DNA of 64,000 nucleotides from Ancylobacter polymorphus (GCF_022836935.1 NZ_CP083239.1:2990001-3054000); one strand, 5' to 3'; counted from the first letter of the stretch, positions 1 through 9,089 are shown. The notes: a model not told the origin generated them from the letters alone. Translations and numbers: made by a program.

Positions 1-116
1 TCGATGTCGACACGAGAGAGGACCTTGAGGCGCTGGAAATCCATGAGATCGCCGCCGCCGCGAGCGATGTCGATGCCGCGGCCGCGCTGGAGGCGATGCG
101 GGCGGAGGACGCCTGA
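1..116 (+). CDS. C-terminal fragment of a MobA/CofC-like nucleotidyltransferase (partial)
   Basis: An open frame enters from the left edge (first full codon at base 3) and stops at 114-116, leaving 37 residues. The segment VDTREDLEALE resembles the D-[IV]-D-T-x-E-D-L tail near the C-terminus of MobA/CofC-type NTP transferases, which transfer a nucleotide to a cofactor precursor. The rest is alanine-rich. Only the tail is visible, so the substrate cannot be assigned and the family call rests on one short motif. Confidence 0.4.
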   Translation, partial: DVDTREDLEALEIHEIAAAASDVDAAAALEAMRAEDA

Positions 117-127
117 GCCGGCGCGGC

Positions 128-886
128 TCAGAACGGGATGAACAGGGACAGCGTGCCATAGGGGCTGTCGTCGCTGTCGCCACTCCACAGCCAGCCGGTG
201 GCGGCACGCACTTCCCAATGACGGAACGCACCGCTCTGGAGCGGAGAGGCGAGGAACAGGCCGAGCCGGGCGCTCTCGTCCGGCCAGTCGGAAGTGGCGC
301 CGGCCTCGACGCCGAGATCGAGCCAGGCGAGGGCCCGCCAGCCGGCGGTCGCCCGCCCGCTGACGCTGCCATCCGCCGTGGAGCCGCTGAGCGAGGCGGT
401 GAGCGTCCAGCGCTCATCGAGGCGGTAGAACCATTCGACGACGGCCTTTCCACCCCAATGCGTCCCCGCGTCGCGATTGCCGGGATCGGGCGTGTCGAGC
501 TGGTTGTCGATGACATTGACCCCGGCATAGAGCGCAAGGGCGTGCGGGCCGCGCAGGAACTGCCAGCCTAGCAGCACCTCGCCATCGGTCTTGTCGACGC
601 TGTTCCAGCCGCCTGGCACGCCTTGCGTGCGGTAGTCATAGCGCCCGCCGCCGGTCTGGGTGCGCAGCCGCAGTCCCTCCCGGTCCATGTCAGCAAAGGG
701 CGCCCAAGCCATGCCGCCCCAGCCATAGCCGCTGTCGCGGGCGATATCGACGCCGGTGTAGAAATAGAGCCGCCGCCGCAGCGACGCCTCCGCCCCCTCC
801 TCGGCCGCCGCGCCGGGAGCCGGGCACGCGGCAGCGACGGTCGCCGCGAGGAGAGGCGCGAATAAACGCGCCGGCGAAGAGGACAT
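128..886 (-). CDS. BcsS-like outer membrane beta-barrel protein
   Basis: This is a protein of about 252 residues with an N-terminal signal peptide (alanine-rich, cleavage near GAAA-EE). The rest has alternating aromatic and polar segments typical of a small outer-membrane barrel and ends in FIPF, with the terminal Phe usual for such barrels. Segments such as YTGVD, GYGWGGMAWAPF and GLRLRTQTGGGRYDY match what I know of the cellulose-biosynthesis BcsS family. I start it at the ATG ending at 886; an in-frame GTG lies at 898, and neither has a clear ribosome site. No bcsABC genes are in view, so a role in cellulose export is only inferred from the family. Confidence 0.62.
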   Translation of the reverse strand: MSSSPARLFAPLLAATVAAACPAPGAAAEEGAEASLRRRLYFYTGVDIARDSGYGWGGMAWAPFADMDREGLRLRTQTGGGRYDYRTQGVPGGWNSVDKTDGEVLLGWQFLRGPHALALYAGVNVIDNQLDTPDPGNRDAGTHWGGKAVVEWFYRLDERWTLTASLSGSTADGSVSGRATAGWRALAWLDLGVEAGATSDWPDESARLGLFLASPLQSGAFRHWEVRAATGWLWSGDSDDSPYGTLSLFIPF

Positions 887-1028
887 CGCCGCGCTCACGG
901 TTGTGGGGCTTCAGGAAGTACGCCTTATCCGAGCACCCGCCGCGACCAGCCTCAATCAACCGAAGGGTGAGGCGTGGTGCCGGTACACGCCCCGGTATGC
1001 CGCATTTTGTCGCAGTGTCAGGGGCGGT

Positions 1029-1487
1029 TCAGACCGGCGGCGCCATCAGGTGCTCGACGCTGACGCCGACCCGCTCGCAGATGAGATCGGCCACCATCTG
1101 CCGGTGGCAATGCTCGGGATGCCGCTCGAAGCACAGCACGCACACCCGCCGCCCGGCCTTCACCAGCGCGGTCAGCTCGTCGAGCTGCTCCTGCGCGGTG
1201 GGGGTGGCGAGATGGGCGTCGTAGATGCGGCGCAGCTCACTGAATTGCCCGCTGCGCGCCGCCTGCCGGCCTTCCGCCGGGGTGCCGAGGCCGCGCAGAT
1301 GCAGATAGCCGATGCCGCGCTCGCTCACGCCGGCGGCGAGGTGGCTCTTGGAAAAGCCGGCGCGGCGCGAGGCGGCGACGGCGCGCACATCGACCAGCAG
1401 GTCCACCCCGGCGCCGCTGAGCGTGTCGAGCACGGCGGCGGAGGAGACCTGTTCATAGCCGATGGTGAAGAAGGGCGGGGACGACAT
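1029..1487 (-). CDS. DUF488 family protein
   Basis: The 152-residue protein has the DUF488 signature: an early FTIGYEQ, then LLVDVRAVAASRRAGFSK, and a C-terminal CFERHPEHCHR with the conserved Cys/His cluster. The family is widespread and its biochemical role is not settled. The gene is divergent from the ATPase at 1698, with about 210 bp between them that could carry both promoters. Length and motifs are normal for the family. Confidence 0.85.
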   Translation of the reverse strand: MSSPPFFTIGYEQVSSAAVLDTLSGAGVDLLVDVRAVAASRRAGFSKSHLAAGVSERGIGYLHLRGLGTPAEGRQAARSGQFSELRRIYDAHLATPTAQEQLDELTALVKAGRRVCVLCFERHPEHCHRQMVADLICERVGVSVEHLMAPPV

Positions 1488-1697
1488 GGCGGCAGAGTGG
1501 CGCGAAGCACGGGGCTTGTCGAGCCGGGCCGAATCTGTGGAGTTCTTGGCGGCTGTCGGCGCTGGCCCTTGCCACGTGCTAAAGGCAGGGCCGGGCGCGG
1601 CAGCCGGAGCGGCTTCCCGCCGGATCGGCCGGCTGGGGGGCGGGCAATCGAACCATGCGGCCTCGCGCGGGGCCGGTGCAGGGATGCGTCACCGCAG

Positions 1698-3173
1698 ATG
1701 AAGATCGGTATCGAGCTTGGAAGCAGCAACGCCGGACAGCCGGTTCGGCTCGATCTGGAAGAGCTCCTGTCCACGCGCCTTCTGGTGCAGGGCAATTCCG
1801 GCTCGGGCAAATCGCATCTGCTCCGCCGTCTGCTCGAACAGAGCGCCGGCCATGTGCAGCAGGCGATCATCGATCCGGAAGGCGATTTCGTCGGGCTCGC
1901 CGAGCGCTTCGGCCATGTGGTGATCGACGCCGAGCGCACCGCCGGCGAAATCCAGCGCATCGCCGCCCGCATCCGCAAGCACCGGGCCTCGGTGGTGTTC
2001 AATCTCGAAGGGCTGGATGCTGACGCGCAGATGCGCTCGGCCGCCGCCTTCCTCAACGGCCTGTTCGACGCCGACCGCGAATTCTGGTTCCCGATGCTCG
2101 TCGTGGTGGACGAAGCGCAGCTCTTCGCGCCCTCGGGCGGCGGCGAGATTTCCGACGAGGCGCGGCGCATCTCGCTCTCGGCCATGACCAACCTCATGTG
2201 CCGTGGCCGCAAGCGCGGGCTCGCCGGCGTCATCGCCACGCAGCGCCTCGCCAAGCTGGCGAAGAACGTGGCGGCGGAAGCCTCGAACTTCCTCATGGGC
2301 CGCACCTTCCTCGACATCGACATGGCGCGCGCCGCCGATCTGCTTGGCATGGAGAAGCGGCAGGCGGAGAGTTTCCGCGATCTCAACACCGGCTCCTTCG
2401 TCGCCCTTGGCCCGGCGCTGGCGCGTCGCCCGGTAGCGGTGAAGATCGGCCATGTCGAGACGGCGAGCCGCAACGGGCGCCCCTCGCTGCTGCCGCCGCC
2501 GGAACTCGGCACGGCGGAAATCCAGGACCTGATCTTCGACGATCTCGGCACCGAGCCCTTGCCCGCGCCGCCCGCCCGGACGGAGCCGCGCGCCACCGAG
2601 GCCATTCTGGAGACGCTGGAAGACGCGCCGCCGCCCGAAGCCGCGCCGGTCGACCCGGAAGTCGCCGCCGCCTTCGAGGCGGAGCGCGAGGCGCTGGTGG
2701 AGGAAATCATCCGCCAGTTCGTCTCCGATCCCGAAGCGCCGTTCCGCTCCGCCGCCGCGCTCTACCCGGATTTTCTCGTGCATTGCCGGGTGCGCCGCGT
2801 CGGTTCGAAGGTGCCGGACCTTGCCGAATTCACCCGCCGGCTGGCCATTGCCCGCGCCGGGCTCGAATCCCGTGGTGGCGATGAGGGCTGGGCGCGCGCG
2901 GTCGACCAGGCGGCGGGTCTGCCGGAGGAGATGCAGGGCGTGTTCCTGCTGCTGGCGCGGGCCGGCATGGAGGGCGCGCCCTCGCCGGCGGACGAGGCGC
3001 TGGCCAAGGCCTATGGCAGCCGCTCGCCCTCGCGCGGGCGCTGGCTGCTGACCTATATGGAAGAGCGCGGCCATCTCGTCTGCGAGGCCGATTTCCGCGG
3101 CCGCCGCGTGGTGCGCTTCCCCGCGCTCGGCTGGAAGACCGCGCCGGGCGACCCGCGCGCGCCGGCGGCCTGA
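1698..3173 (+). CDS. HerA-like (DUF87) ATP-binding protein
   Basis: The 491-residue protein has Walker A GNSGSGKSH (residues ~32-40), Walker B LVVVDEAQ (~134-141) and a downstream RGRKRGLAGVIATQR segment, as in FtsK/HerA P-loop ATPases with a DUF87 domain. Such proteins use ATP to translocate DNA or remodel nucleoprotein complexes. Residues ~285-350 are a Pro/Ala/Glu-rich linker, and the C-terminal ~150 residues form a separate domain I do not recognise. I chose the ATG at 1698 because similarity begins there; the frame is open further upstream without family sequence. No NurA nuclease gene is adjacent, so this is not a classical HerA-NurA pair. Confidence 0.8.
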   Translation: MKIGIELGSSNAGQPVRLDLEELLSTRLLVQGNSGSGKSHLLRRLLEQSAGHVQQAIIDPEGDFVGLAERFGHVVIDAERTAGEIQRIAARIRKHRASVVFNLEGLDADAQMRSAAAFLNGLFDADREFWFPMLVVVDEAQLFAPSGGGEISDEARRISLSAMTNLMCRGRKRGLAGVIATQRLAKLAKNVAAEASNFLMGRTFLDIDMARAADLLGMEKRQAESFRDLNTGSFVALGPALARRPVAVKIGHVETASRNGRPSLLPPPELGTAEIQDLIFDDLGTEPLPAPPARTEPRATEAILETLEDAPPPEAAPVDPEVAAAFEAEREALVEEIIRQFVSDPEAPFRSAAALYPDFLVHCRVRRVGSKVPDLAEFTRRLAIARAGLESRGGDEGWARAVDQAAGLPEEMQGVFLLLARAGMEGAPSPADEALAKAYGSRSPSRGRWLLTYMEERGHLVCEADFRGRRVVRFPALGWKTAPGDPRAPAA

Positions 3174-3196
3174 GAAATATCACACCGGCAGACATG

Positions 3197-3227
3197 AAAA
3201 CGGGCCCGTCACCGGGCCCGTTTGCTT
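3197..3227. terminator. Bidirectional rho-independent terminator
   Basis: A perfect 8-bp GC stem, cgggcccg (3201-3208) with cgggcccg (3213-3220), is extended by A/T pairs on both sides and has a 4-base loop. An A-run lies to the left and a T-rich tail to the right. It sits between the ends of the converging ATPase and dctM genes and can serve both. Confidence 0.85.
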
Positions 3228-3243
3228 TTGCGGGTCGCGACCG

Positions 3244-4575
3244 TCAGCCGCCATAGAGATAGTTCGGCAGCCAGAGCGCGAAGCCGGGGAAGGTGTAGAG
3301 CAGCACCATCGCGAAGACCACGATGAGGATGAACGGCATCACCCCGGAGAAGATCTCGTCGATCGACACATGCTTGGGTGCCACACCTTTCAGGTAGAAC
3401 GGCGCCATGGCGACGGGTGGCGAGAGGAACGAAGTCTGCAGGTTCAGCGCCACCAGCACCCCGAAAAAGATCGGGTCGATGCCGAAATGGTCGAGCAGCG
3501 GCAGGAAGATGGGCAGGAAGATGACGATGATCTCCGTCCATTCCAGCGGCCAGCCGAGCACGAAGATGATGACCTGGGTCAGGATCAGGAAGCCGATCGG
3601 CCCGATATCCAGCCCCATGATGAACTCTTCGACCACGCGCTGCCCGCCCAGCAGGGCGAACACGGCCGAGAATACCGCCGAACCCACGAACAGCCAGCAC
3701 ACCATGGCCGAGGCGCGGGCGGTGAGGAACACCGAATCCTTCAGCTTCTCAAGGCTGAAGGTGCGATAGGCCAGCGCGAGCAGGATGGCGCCCGCCGCGC
3801 CGATCGCCGCCGCTTCCGACGGGGTGGCGAGGCCGAGGATGATGCAGCCGAGCACCGAGACGATGAGCAGCACCAGCGGGAAGAACGAGGTCAGCAGCGC
3901 CCAGATCACCGTTCCCATGGGAACGTTGCGTTCCTCCGGCGGCAGTTTCGGCGCCAGCGACGGGTTGATCATGGCGCGGATGATGACATAGGCCATATAC
4001 ATGCCGGCCAGCGCGATGCCCGGCAGGAAAGCGGCGGCGTAGAGCTTCACCACCGACACGCCCGCCGTCGCGCCGTACAGAATCAGCATGACGCTAGGCG
4101 GGATCAGGATGCCGAGGCAGCCGCCGGCGCAGACGACGCCCGAGGCGATCTTGGTGTCGTAGCCGGCGCGCAGCATGGCCGGGAAGGCGAGCAGGCCCAT
4201 CAGCGTCACCACGGCGCCGACAATGCCGGTCGCGGTCGCGAACAGGGCGCAGGTGATGAGCGTCGCCACGGCCAGCGATCCGGGAATCCAGCCGGCGGCG
4301 AGCTGGATGGCGCGGAACAGCCGGTCGAGAATGTTCGCCCGCTCGATCACATAGCCCATGAACAGAAACAGCGGGATCGAGATCAGCACGTCGTTGGCCA
4401 TCACCGAATAGGTGCGCTGCACGAAGAGCTGGAAGATGCCGTCGCCGATGGAGAGGTAGCCAAAGGCCACGCCGAGCGCCATCAGGGTGAAGGCGATGGG
4501 GAAGCCGAGCATCAGCAGGATGAGGAAGACGACCAGCATCAAGATGCCGAGCGCGGGATCGGAAAGAAACATCAC
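3244..4575 (-). CDS. dctM: TRAP transporter large permease (DctM)
   Basis: The 443-residue protein is almost entirely hydrophobic, with about 12 membrane segments and TRAP large-subunit signatures such as GFPIAFTLMALGV near the N-terminus, GAVVTLMGLLAFPAML and GLATPSEAAAIG. It is the ion-coupled translocation subunit of a tripartite periplasmic transporter. It is last in the operon and its start overlaps the dctQ stop by 4 bp, implying translational coupling. The length is standard for a separate, unfused DctM. Confidence 0.93.
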   Translation of the reverse strand: MMFLSDPALGILMLVVFLILLMLGFPIAFTLMALGVAFGYLSIGDGIFQLFVQRTYSVMANDVLISIPLFLFMGYVIERANILDRLFRAIQLAAGWIPGSLAVATLITCALFATATGIVGAVVTLMGLLAFPAMLRAGYDTKIASGVVCAGGCLGILIPPSVMLILYGATAGVSVVKLYAAAFLPGIALAGMYMAYVIIRAMINPSLAPKLPPEERNVPMGTVIWALLTSFFPLVLLIVSVLGCIILGLATPSEAAAIGAAGAILLALAYRTFSLEKLKDSVFLTARASAMVCWLFVGSAVFSAVFALLGGQRVVEEFIMGLDIGPIGFLILTQVIIFVLGWPLEWTEIIVIFLPIFLPLLDHFGIDPIFFGVLVALNLQTSFLSPPVAMAPFYLKGVAPKHVSIDEIFSGVMPFILIVVFAMVLLYTFPGFALWLPNYLYGG

Positions 4576-5201
4576 AGGGTCCCCCGCGTGGTGGAGTCGC
4601 GCTCGACGGTGTTGAGCAATTGTTCTTCGGCCTCGGCCTTGGCGGCCGCCTCATCGAGAATGACCTTTTCGAGTTCCTCCACATCGTGCAGGCGCTGCGG
4701 CCATTCCCCGTCGCGGATGCAGATCCAGCAGCGCACGACCTCGACCATGCCCTGCAGCAGCATCATCACGCCGGTGATGGGGATCAGCGCCTTGAACGGC
4801 CAGATGACCGGGCCCTCGGGGCTGAAGGAGGAGTGCTCGTTCAGCAGGTAGGACAGGTAGAAATAGCCCCAGCCGGAATAGATCAGCGCCAGGATGCCGG
4901 GGAAGTAGAACAGGAAGTAGAGCACCAGATCGCTCTTTGCCTGCGTGCGCGGTGTCCATTTGCGGTAGATGAAGTCGCCGCGCACATGGCCGTTGCGCGA
5001 GAGCGTGTAGGCGCCGGCCATCATGAACAGGGCGCCATACAGCATCAGGCTGACATCATAGGCCCAGGTGGTGGGGTCGCGCAGCACGTAGCGGCAGAAC
5101 ACTTCGTAGCAGATCGCCACCATCAGGATGACGATGCACCAGGCGAACAGCTTGCCGATGAAGGCATTCAGCCGGTCGACGCCGAGAAGGATGGATTGCA
5201 T
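4572..5201 (-). CDS. dctQ: TRAP transporter small permease (DctQ)
   Basis: The 209-residue protein has four membrane segments and the DctQ pattern: an early WCIVILMVAICYEVFCRY helix, then TTWAYDVSLMLYGALFMMAGAY and a VRGDFIYRKW loop. It pairs with DctM to form the membrane part of the TRAP system. The C-terminus has an extra acidic, alanine/glutamate-rich tail of about 45 residues. It lies between dctP and dctM, separated from dctP by 182 bp that include a hairpin. Confidence 0.9.
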   Translation of the reverse strand: MQSILLGVDRLNAFIGKLFAWCIVILMVAICYEVFCRYVLRDPTTWAYDVSLMLYGALFMMAGAYTLSRNGHVRGDFIYRKWTPRTQAKSDLVLYFLFYFPGILALIYSGWGYFYLSYLLNEHSSFSPEGPVIWPFKALIPITGVMMLLQGMVEVVRCWICIRDGEWPQRLHDVEELEKVILDEAAAKAEAEEQLLNTVERDSTTRGTL

Positions 5202-5335
5202 GGGAAGGGGCCTCTTGGTGGCACGTCGTCAGGGCCGCGCGGTGTCCGGATAGGGAGAATGGCTCGCGCATCGGCACCTGCCTGCCGCGGCGCGCAGGTA
5301 TGCGCGGCGAGGCCGGAAACCGGTGCCTACCGAAA

Positions 5336-5367
5336 CCAAAAGCCCCTCTCCGTTGCCGGAGAGGGGC
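5336..5367 (-). terminator. Terminator or attenuator between dctP and dctQ
   Basis: On the minus strand a 10-bp stem (cccctctccg at 5343-5352 with cggagagggg at 5357-5366) is followed by TTTT (5338-5341). It lies 16 bp past the dctP stop and upstream of dctQ. It may let the binding protein be made in excess over the two permeases through partial termination. Confidence 0.75.
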
Positions 5368-5383
5368 GCACGCGAACCCGGGA

Positions 5384-6523
5384 TCAGGCCGGCTTGAAGA
5401 AGTGGTCGTAGGCGAACTTGTTGTCCGGCTCATATTCCAGCCGGAATCCGACGATGCGCTTGGCCCATTCCTTCTGGCTTTCGACCACCTTCTTGAACAC
5501 CGGATCGGCGGAAAGGTTGGCGATCACCACGTCCCAAGCCTTGAGCTGGGCTTCCAGCACGGATTTGGGCGTCTGCAGCACCTTGACGCCGCGCGCCTTG
5601 ATGGCGGCGAGGTCCTTGGAATAGCGGTCCTGCGCCTTCCACATCATGGTGGAGGAGGTGGCATCGGAGGCGCCGCGCAGGATTTCCTGCACATCCTTCG
5701 GCAGGCTCTCGAACTTGGTCTTGTTGAACAGGATCTCGAAGCATTCGAGCGCCTGGTGATAGCTGCCGAGCATGTAGACCTTGGCCACGTCAGGGAAGCC
5801 GAGCACGAGGTCGGAGGACGGGTTGTTGAACTCGGCGCCGTCGAGCAGGCCGCGGTCGATGGCCGGCACGATTTCGCCGCCGGGCACGATCGTCACCGCC
5901 GCGCCGAACTCCTTGAACAGGTCGGCGCCGAGGCCGACGGTGCGGTACTTCATGCCCTTCATGTCGTCCGGGCCGGTGATTTCCTTCTTGAACCAGCCGA
6001 GCGGCTGGCTCGGCATCGGCCCGCTCAGCATGCCGATCACGTTCAGCTTCAGCGTGTTCTGTACGAGATCGTCGTAAAGCTCCTGGCCGCCGCCGAAGCG
6101 GATCCAGCCGAGCAGTTCGTCCGCGTCCCAGCCGAAGGCGGGGGCGGTGCCGAACAGCGAGAACGCCTTGCTCTTGCCGTACCAATAGGCGGCGACGCCG
6201 TGGCCGCCGTCGAGAATGCCCGAGGATACCGCGTCCAGCATTTGGAAAGCCGGGACCACCGAGCCGGCGGGAAGAATTTCCAGCTCCACGCGCCCGCCGG
6301 TCATGGCGTTGACGCGTTTGACATAGTCGCCGGCGAATTCGTGGAAGATGTCCTTGTTCGGCCAAGTCGACTGGAATTTCAGCTTGATCGGGGCCTGCGC
6401 ATGAACCGCCGGGGCGGCGACGGTGGCGCCGGCGGCCGCCGCTGCGGCGGTGGCGATGAAGCGGCGACGGCTGGTGCGAACATCCGGACGCGCGTCCGTG
6501 GTCTTCCCTGACGTTTCGGTCAT
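5384..6523 (-). CDS. dctP: TRAP transporter substrate-binding protein (DctP family)
   Basis: The 379-residue precursor has a Tat-type signal (SRRRFIATAAAAAAG, cleavage near HAQ-AP). The mature part follows the TRAP binding-protein plan: LKFQSTWPNK, a FAGDYVKRVNAMTGGRVELE segment, DAVSSGILDGGHGVAAYW and the signature around YRTVGLGADLFKEFGA. It captures an organic acid in the periplasm for DctQM. The AAYWYGK region recalls the 2-oxo-acid-binding (TakP-like) branch, but the substrate is not proven. It is the first gene of the operon; an AGGAGG lies 11 bases before the ATG. Confidence 0.9.
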   Translation of the reverse strand: MTETSGKTTDARPDVRTSRRRFIATAAAAAAGATVAAPAVHAQAPIKLKFQSTWPNKDIFHEFAGDYVKRVNAMTGGRVELEILPAGSVVPAFQMLDAVSSGILDGGHGVAAYWYGKSKAFSLFGTAPAFGWDADELLGWIRFGGGQELYDDLVQNTLKLNVIGMLSGPMPSQPLGWFKKEITGPDDMKGMKYRTVGLGADLFKEFGAAVTIVPGGEIVPAIDRGLLDGAEFNNPSSDLVLGFPDVAKVYMLGSYHQALECFEILFNKTKFESLPKDVQEILRGASDATSSTMMWKAQDRYSKDLAAIKARGVKVLQTPKSVLEAQLKAWDVVIANLSADPVFKKVVESQKEWAKRIVGFRLEYEPDNKFAYDHFFKPA

Positions 6524-6872
6524 GGGGCGGTTCCTCCTCTAGCGTTTCCTTGCGGGTAGTCCCCCGCCGGGCGGCGCTTCGGCGCCTTGTCCCGATGCCC
6601 CAAGGAGACGATGCCGAAAGAGCGAGTGCAAGCCCTAATTGACGATTTTTACTGTAATCCTTTCGTCCGAAAGTCGAATGCTTGGTCGGTGACGCAGAGG
6701 TCGCACGTCCGGCCGCACCACGCCGCTGCGGAAGGGGAGGCCGGGTGCCGCAGCGGAGGCTATCCGCGGTCCTTCCGGCGCAGAGGCCGCTGTCGTCATG
6801 CCTTTGTCATGGTGAGGCCGTTGAACCGCAGCAGCGCGGGCCGGTTCCGCCCGCATCCGATCGGAGACCCCC
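6524..6872. other. Divergent intergenic region between dctP and the phytase-like gene
   Basis: This 349-bp stretch holds the promoters for two divergent genes. It is locally AT-richer near 6637-6665 than the surrounding genes. A candidate Pho box lies at 6793-6810. A short frame beginning at 6601 with an upstream aaggag looks protein-like for about 25 codons but has no recognisable relative and then runs on as low-complexity sequence, so I do not call it a gene. Confidence 0.5.
6793..6810 (+). promoter_or_regulatory. Candidate Pho box (PhoB operator)
   Basis: Two direct repeats, tcgtcat and ttgtcat, are spaced 4 bases apart in the 7-4-7 layout of the Pho box (consensus CTGTCAT-N4-CTGTCAT). 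The core GTCAT is perfect in both halves and the repeat period is 11 bp. The site ends 62 bp before the start of the phytase-like esterase, a plausible place for PhoB activation under phosphate limitation. A single box of this quality is suggestive only. Confidence 0.45.
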
Positions 6873-9089
6873 ATGCGCCCGATGCTTCTCGCCACTGCTT
6901 CCGTCGCCGTGCTCACCCTCGTCGCCCTGAGCGCCCCCGTGCGGGCGGCGGACGCGCCGTTCAACCGCATTTCCACCTTCAACGTGGTGGAAAACCTCCC
7001 GGCCGGTGCCGATCCCGCCAAGCCGACGGCGGCCGAGATCATCACCTATACCGAAGACGGCAACACGCTGATCTACAGCGACAGCCCCGGCGAGCGTATC
7101 GGCTTCATCGACATCACCGATCCGGCGGCACCGAAGGCGGCCGGCGTGGTCGCGCTCGACGGCGAGCCCACCACCACGGTCGTGATCGGCTCCAAGGCCT
7201 ATGTCGGCGTCAACACCTCCGTTTCGAAGGACAAGCCCTCCGGCCATCTCGCGGTGGTGGACCTTGCCACCCGCAAGGTGGAGGACAAGATCGACCTCGG
7301 CGGACAGCCGGATTCGATCATCAAGAGCCCGGATGGAAGCTATCTCGCCATCGCCATCGAGAATGAGCGCGACGAAGAGGTGAATGACGGCGCGCTGCCG
7401 CAGCTCCCGGCCGGCAATCTCACCACTTTCGAGGTGAAGGACGGCCGCGTGGTCGATGCTTCCAAGAAGGTGATCGACCTCACCGGCCTCGCGGCGATCG
7501 CGCCCGAGGACCCGGAGCCGGAATATGTCGACATCAATTCCCGCAACGAGGTCGTGGTCACGCTGCAGGAGAACAACCACATCGTCGTGGTGGACCTGCC
7601 CACCGGCAAGATCCTCTCGCATTTCTCCGCCGGCACGGTGGATCTCGACAAGATCGACACCAAGAAGGACGGGGTGATCGACCTTTCCGGCTCGATGAAG
7701 GCGGTGCCGCGCGAGCCTGACACCGTGCAGTGGATCGACGATAACCGCTTCGTCATCGCCAATGAGGGCGACTGGAAGGGCGGCACGCGCGGTTTCTCCA
7801 TCTTCGACAAGACCGGCAAGCTGCTGTTCGAGAGCGGCACCGCGCCCGAGCACATGGCGGTGCGCCTCGGCCATTATCCCGAGAAGCGCAACAAGAAGGG
7901 CATCGAGATGGAGGGCGCGGAAGTCGCCACCTTCGGCGATGACCGTCTGATCTTCGTCGCCTCCGAGCGCGGCTCGCTGGTCTTCGTCTATCGCGACAAG
8001 GGCCCCGGCGCGGCGCCGGAATTCCTGCAGGTGCTGCCCGGCGGTGTCGGCCCGGAAGGGCTGATGGCGCTGCCCAAGCGCGACCTGTTCGTCACCGCCG
8101 CCGAAACCGACAACCGCAAGGATGGCGGCATCGGCTCCGTGGTCACCGTCTATCAGCGCCAGCCCGGCGCGACGGCGGCCTATCCCACGCTGCTCTCGGT
8201 CGACGGGCCCGACGGCCTGCCGATCTGGTGGTCGGCGCTGTCCGGCTTCGCGGCGGACGCCAAGGACGCTGGCAAGCTCTATGCGGTGACCGACAGCGCC
8301 TATGCGCAGGCGCGCATCCTGACCATCGACGCCACAGCGACGCCGGCGAAGATCACTGCCGCCACGGTTGTGACCAGGGACGGTGAGCCGGCCAAGGGGC
8401 TCGACCTCGAAGGCATCGCGGTGCGTCCCGAAGGCGGCTTCTGGGTGGCCTCCGAAGGCAATCCGGAGAAGAAGGAGAAGCCGACGCAGAACCTGCTGCT
8501 GCGCGTCGGCGCGGATGGCGCCATCGCCGAAGAGATCGCGCTCCCCGAGGCGGTGGCGGCGCAGGCCGGCCGCTTCGGCTTCGAGGGCGTGGCGGTGGTC
8601 GGCACCGGCGCGGACGAGACGGTGTGGATCGCGGTGCAGCGCGAGTGGAAGGACGACCCGAAGGGCTTCACCAAGCTCCTCGCTTACAAGCCGGCCGACA
8701 AGAGCTGGGGCGTCGTGCGCTACCCGCTCGACAAGGCCGCCAAGGGCTGGGTCGGCCTGTCCGAGGTCTCGCCCTACAAGGACGGCCTCATTGTCATCGA
8801 GCGCGACAACCAGATCGGCAACGACGCCGTGATCAAGAAGCTGGCCTATGTCTCGCTGAAGGACGTGAAGCCGGCGCCGCTCGGCAGCGAGGTCACGCCG
8901 CCGGTTCTGGTGAAGAGCGAAGTCAAGGACCTGCTGCCGCTGCTCAAGGCGACGCATGGCTATGTGCTCGACAAGGTTGAGAGCTTCGCCATCGACGCCG
9001 CCGGCAACGCCTTCATCGTCACCGACAATGACGGCGTCGACGGCACCTCCGGCGAGACGCAGTTCATGTCGCTCGGCAAGATGAACTGA
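6873..9089 (+). CDS. Secreted esterase-like protein of the phytase family
   Basis: The 738-residue precursor begins with a Sec signal peptide (cleavage after VRA-A). The N-terminal ~350 residues look like a beta-propeller/choice-of-anchor repeat region (IGFIDITDP, HLAVVDLATRKVEDKIDLGGQPDSI). The C-terminal ~300 residues carry the 'esterase-like activity of phytase' fold (GLDLEGIAVRPEGGFWVASEGNP, FGFEGVAVVG, FIVTDNDGVDGTSGETQF). It is probably periplasmic and may release phosphate from organic esters. The candidate Pho box upstream fits that role. No biochemical specificity can be read from sequence. Confidence 0.85.
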   Translation: MRPMLLATASVAVLTLVALSAPVRAADAPFNRISTFNVVENLPAGADPAKPTAAEIITYTEDGNTLIYSDSPGERIGFIDITDPAAPKAAGVVALDGEPTTTVVIGSKAYVGVNTSVSKDKPSGHLAVVDLATRKVEDKIDLGGQPDSIIKSPDGSYLAIAIENERDEEVNDGALPQLPAGNLTTFEVKDGRVVDASKKVIDLTGLAAIAPEDPEPEYVDINSRNEVVVTLQENNHIVVVDLPTGKILSHFSAGTVDLDKIDTKKDGVIDLSGSMKAVPREPDTVQWIDDNRFVIANEGDWKGGTRGFSIFDKTGKLLFESGTAPEHMAVRLGHYPEKRNKKGIEMEGAEVATFGDDRLIFVASERGSLVFVYRDKGPGAAPEFLQVLPGGVGPEGLMALPKRDLFVTAAETDNRKDGGIGSVVTVYQRQPGATAAYPTLLSVDGPDGLPIWWSALSGFAADAKDAGKLYAVTDSAYAQARILTIDATATPAKITAATVVTRDGEPAKGLDLEGIAVRPEGGFWVASEGNPEKKEKPTQNLLLRVGADGAIAEEIALPEAVAAQAGRFGFEGVAVVGTGADETVWIAVQREWKDDPKGFTKLLAYKPADKSWGVVRYPLDKAAKGWVGLSEVSPYKDGLIVIERDNQIGNDAVIKKLAYVSLKDVKPAPLGSEVTPPVLVKSEVKDLLPLLKATHGYVLDKVESFAIDAAGNAFIVTDNDGVDGTSGETQFMSLGKMN

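Noticed and set aside
3370-4851. A 493-codon frame antisense to dctM and dctQ
   Set aside because: Low-complexity His/Arg/Glu/Gln-rich sequence complementary to membrane helices; not a gene.
6601-6700. A short frame with an upstream aaggag between dctP and the phytase-like gene
   Set aside because: It looks protein-like for about 25 codons, then loses any pattern and runs on into the next gene out of frame; no known relative.
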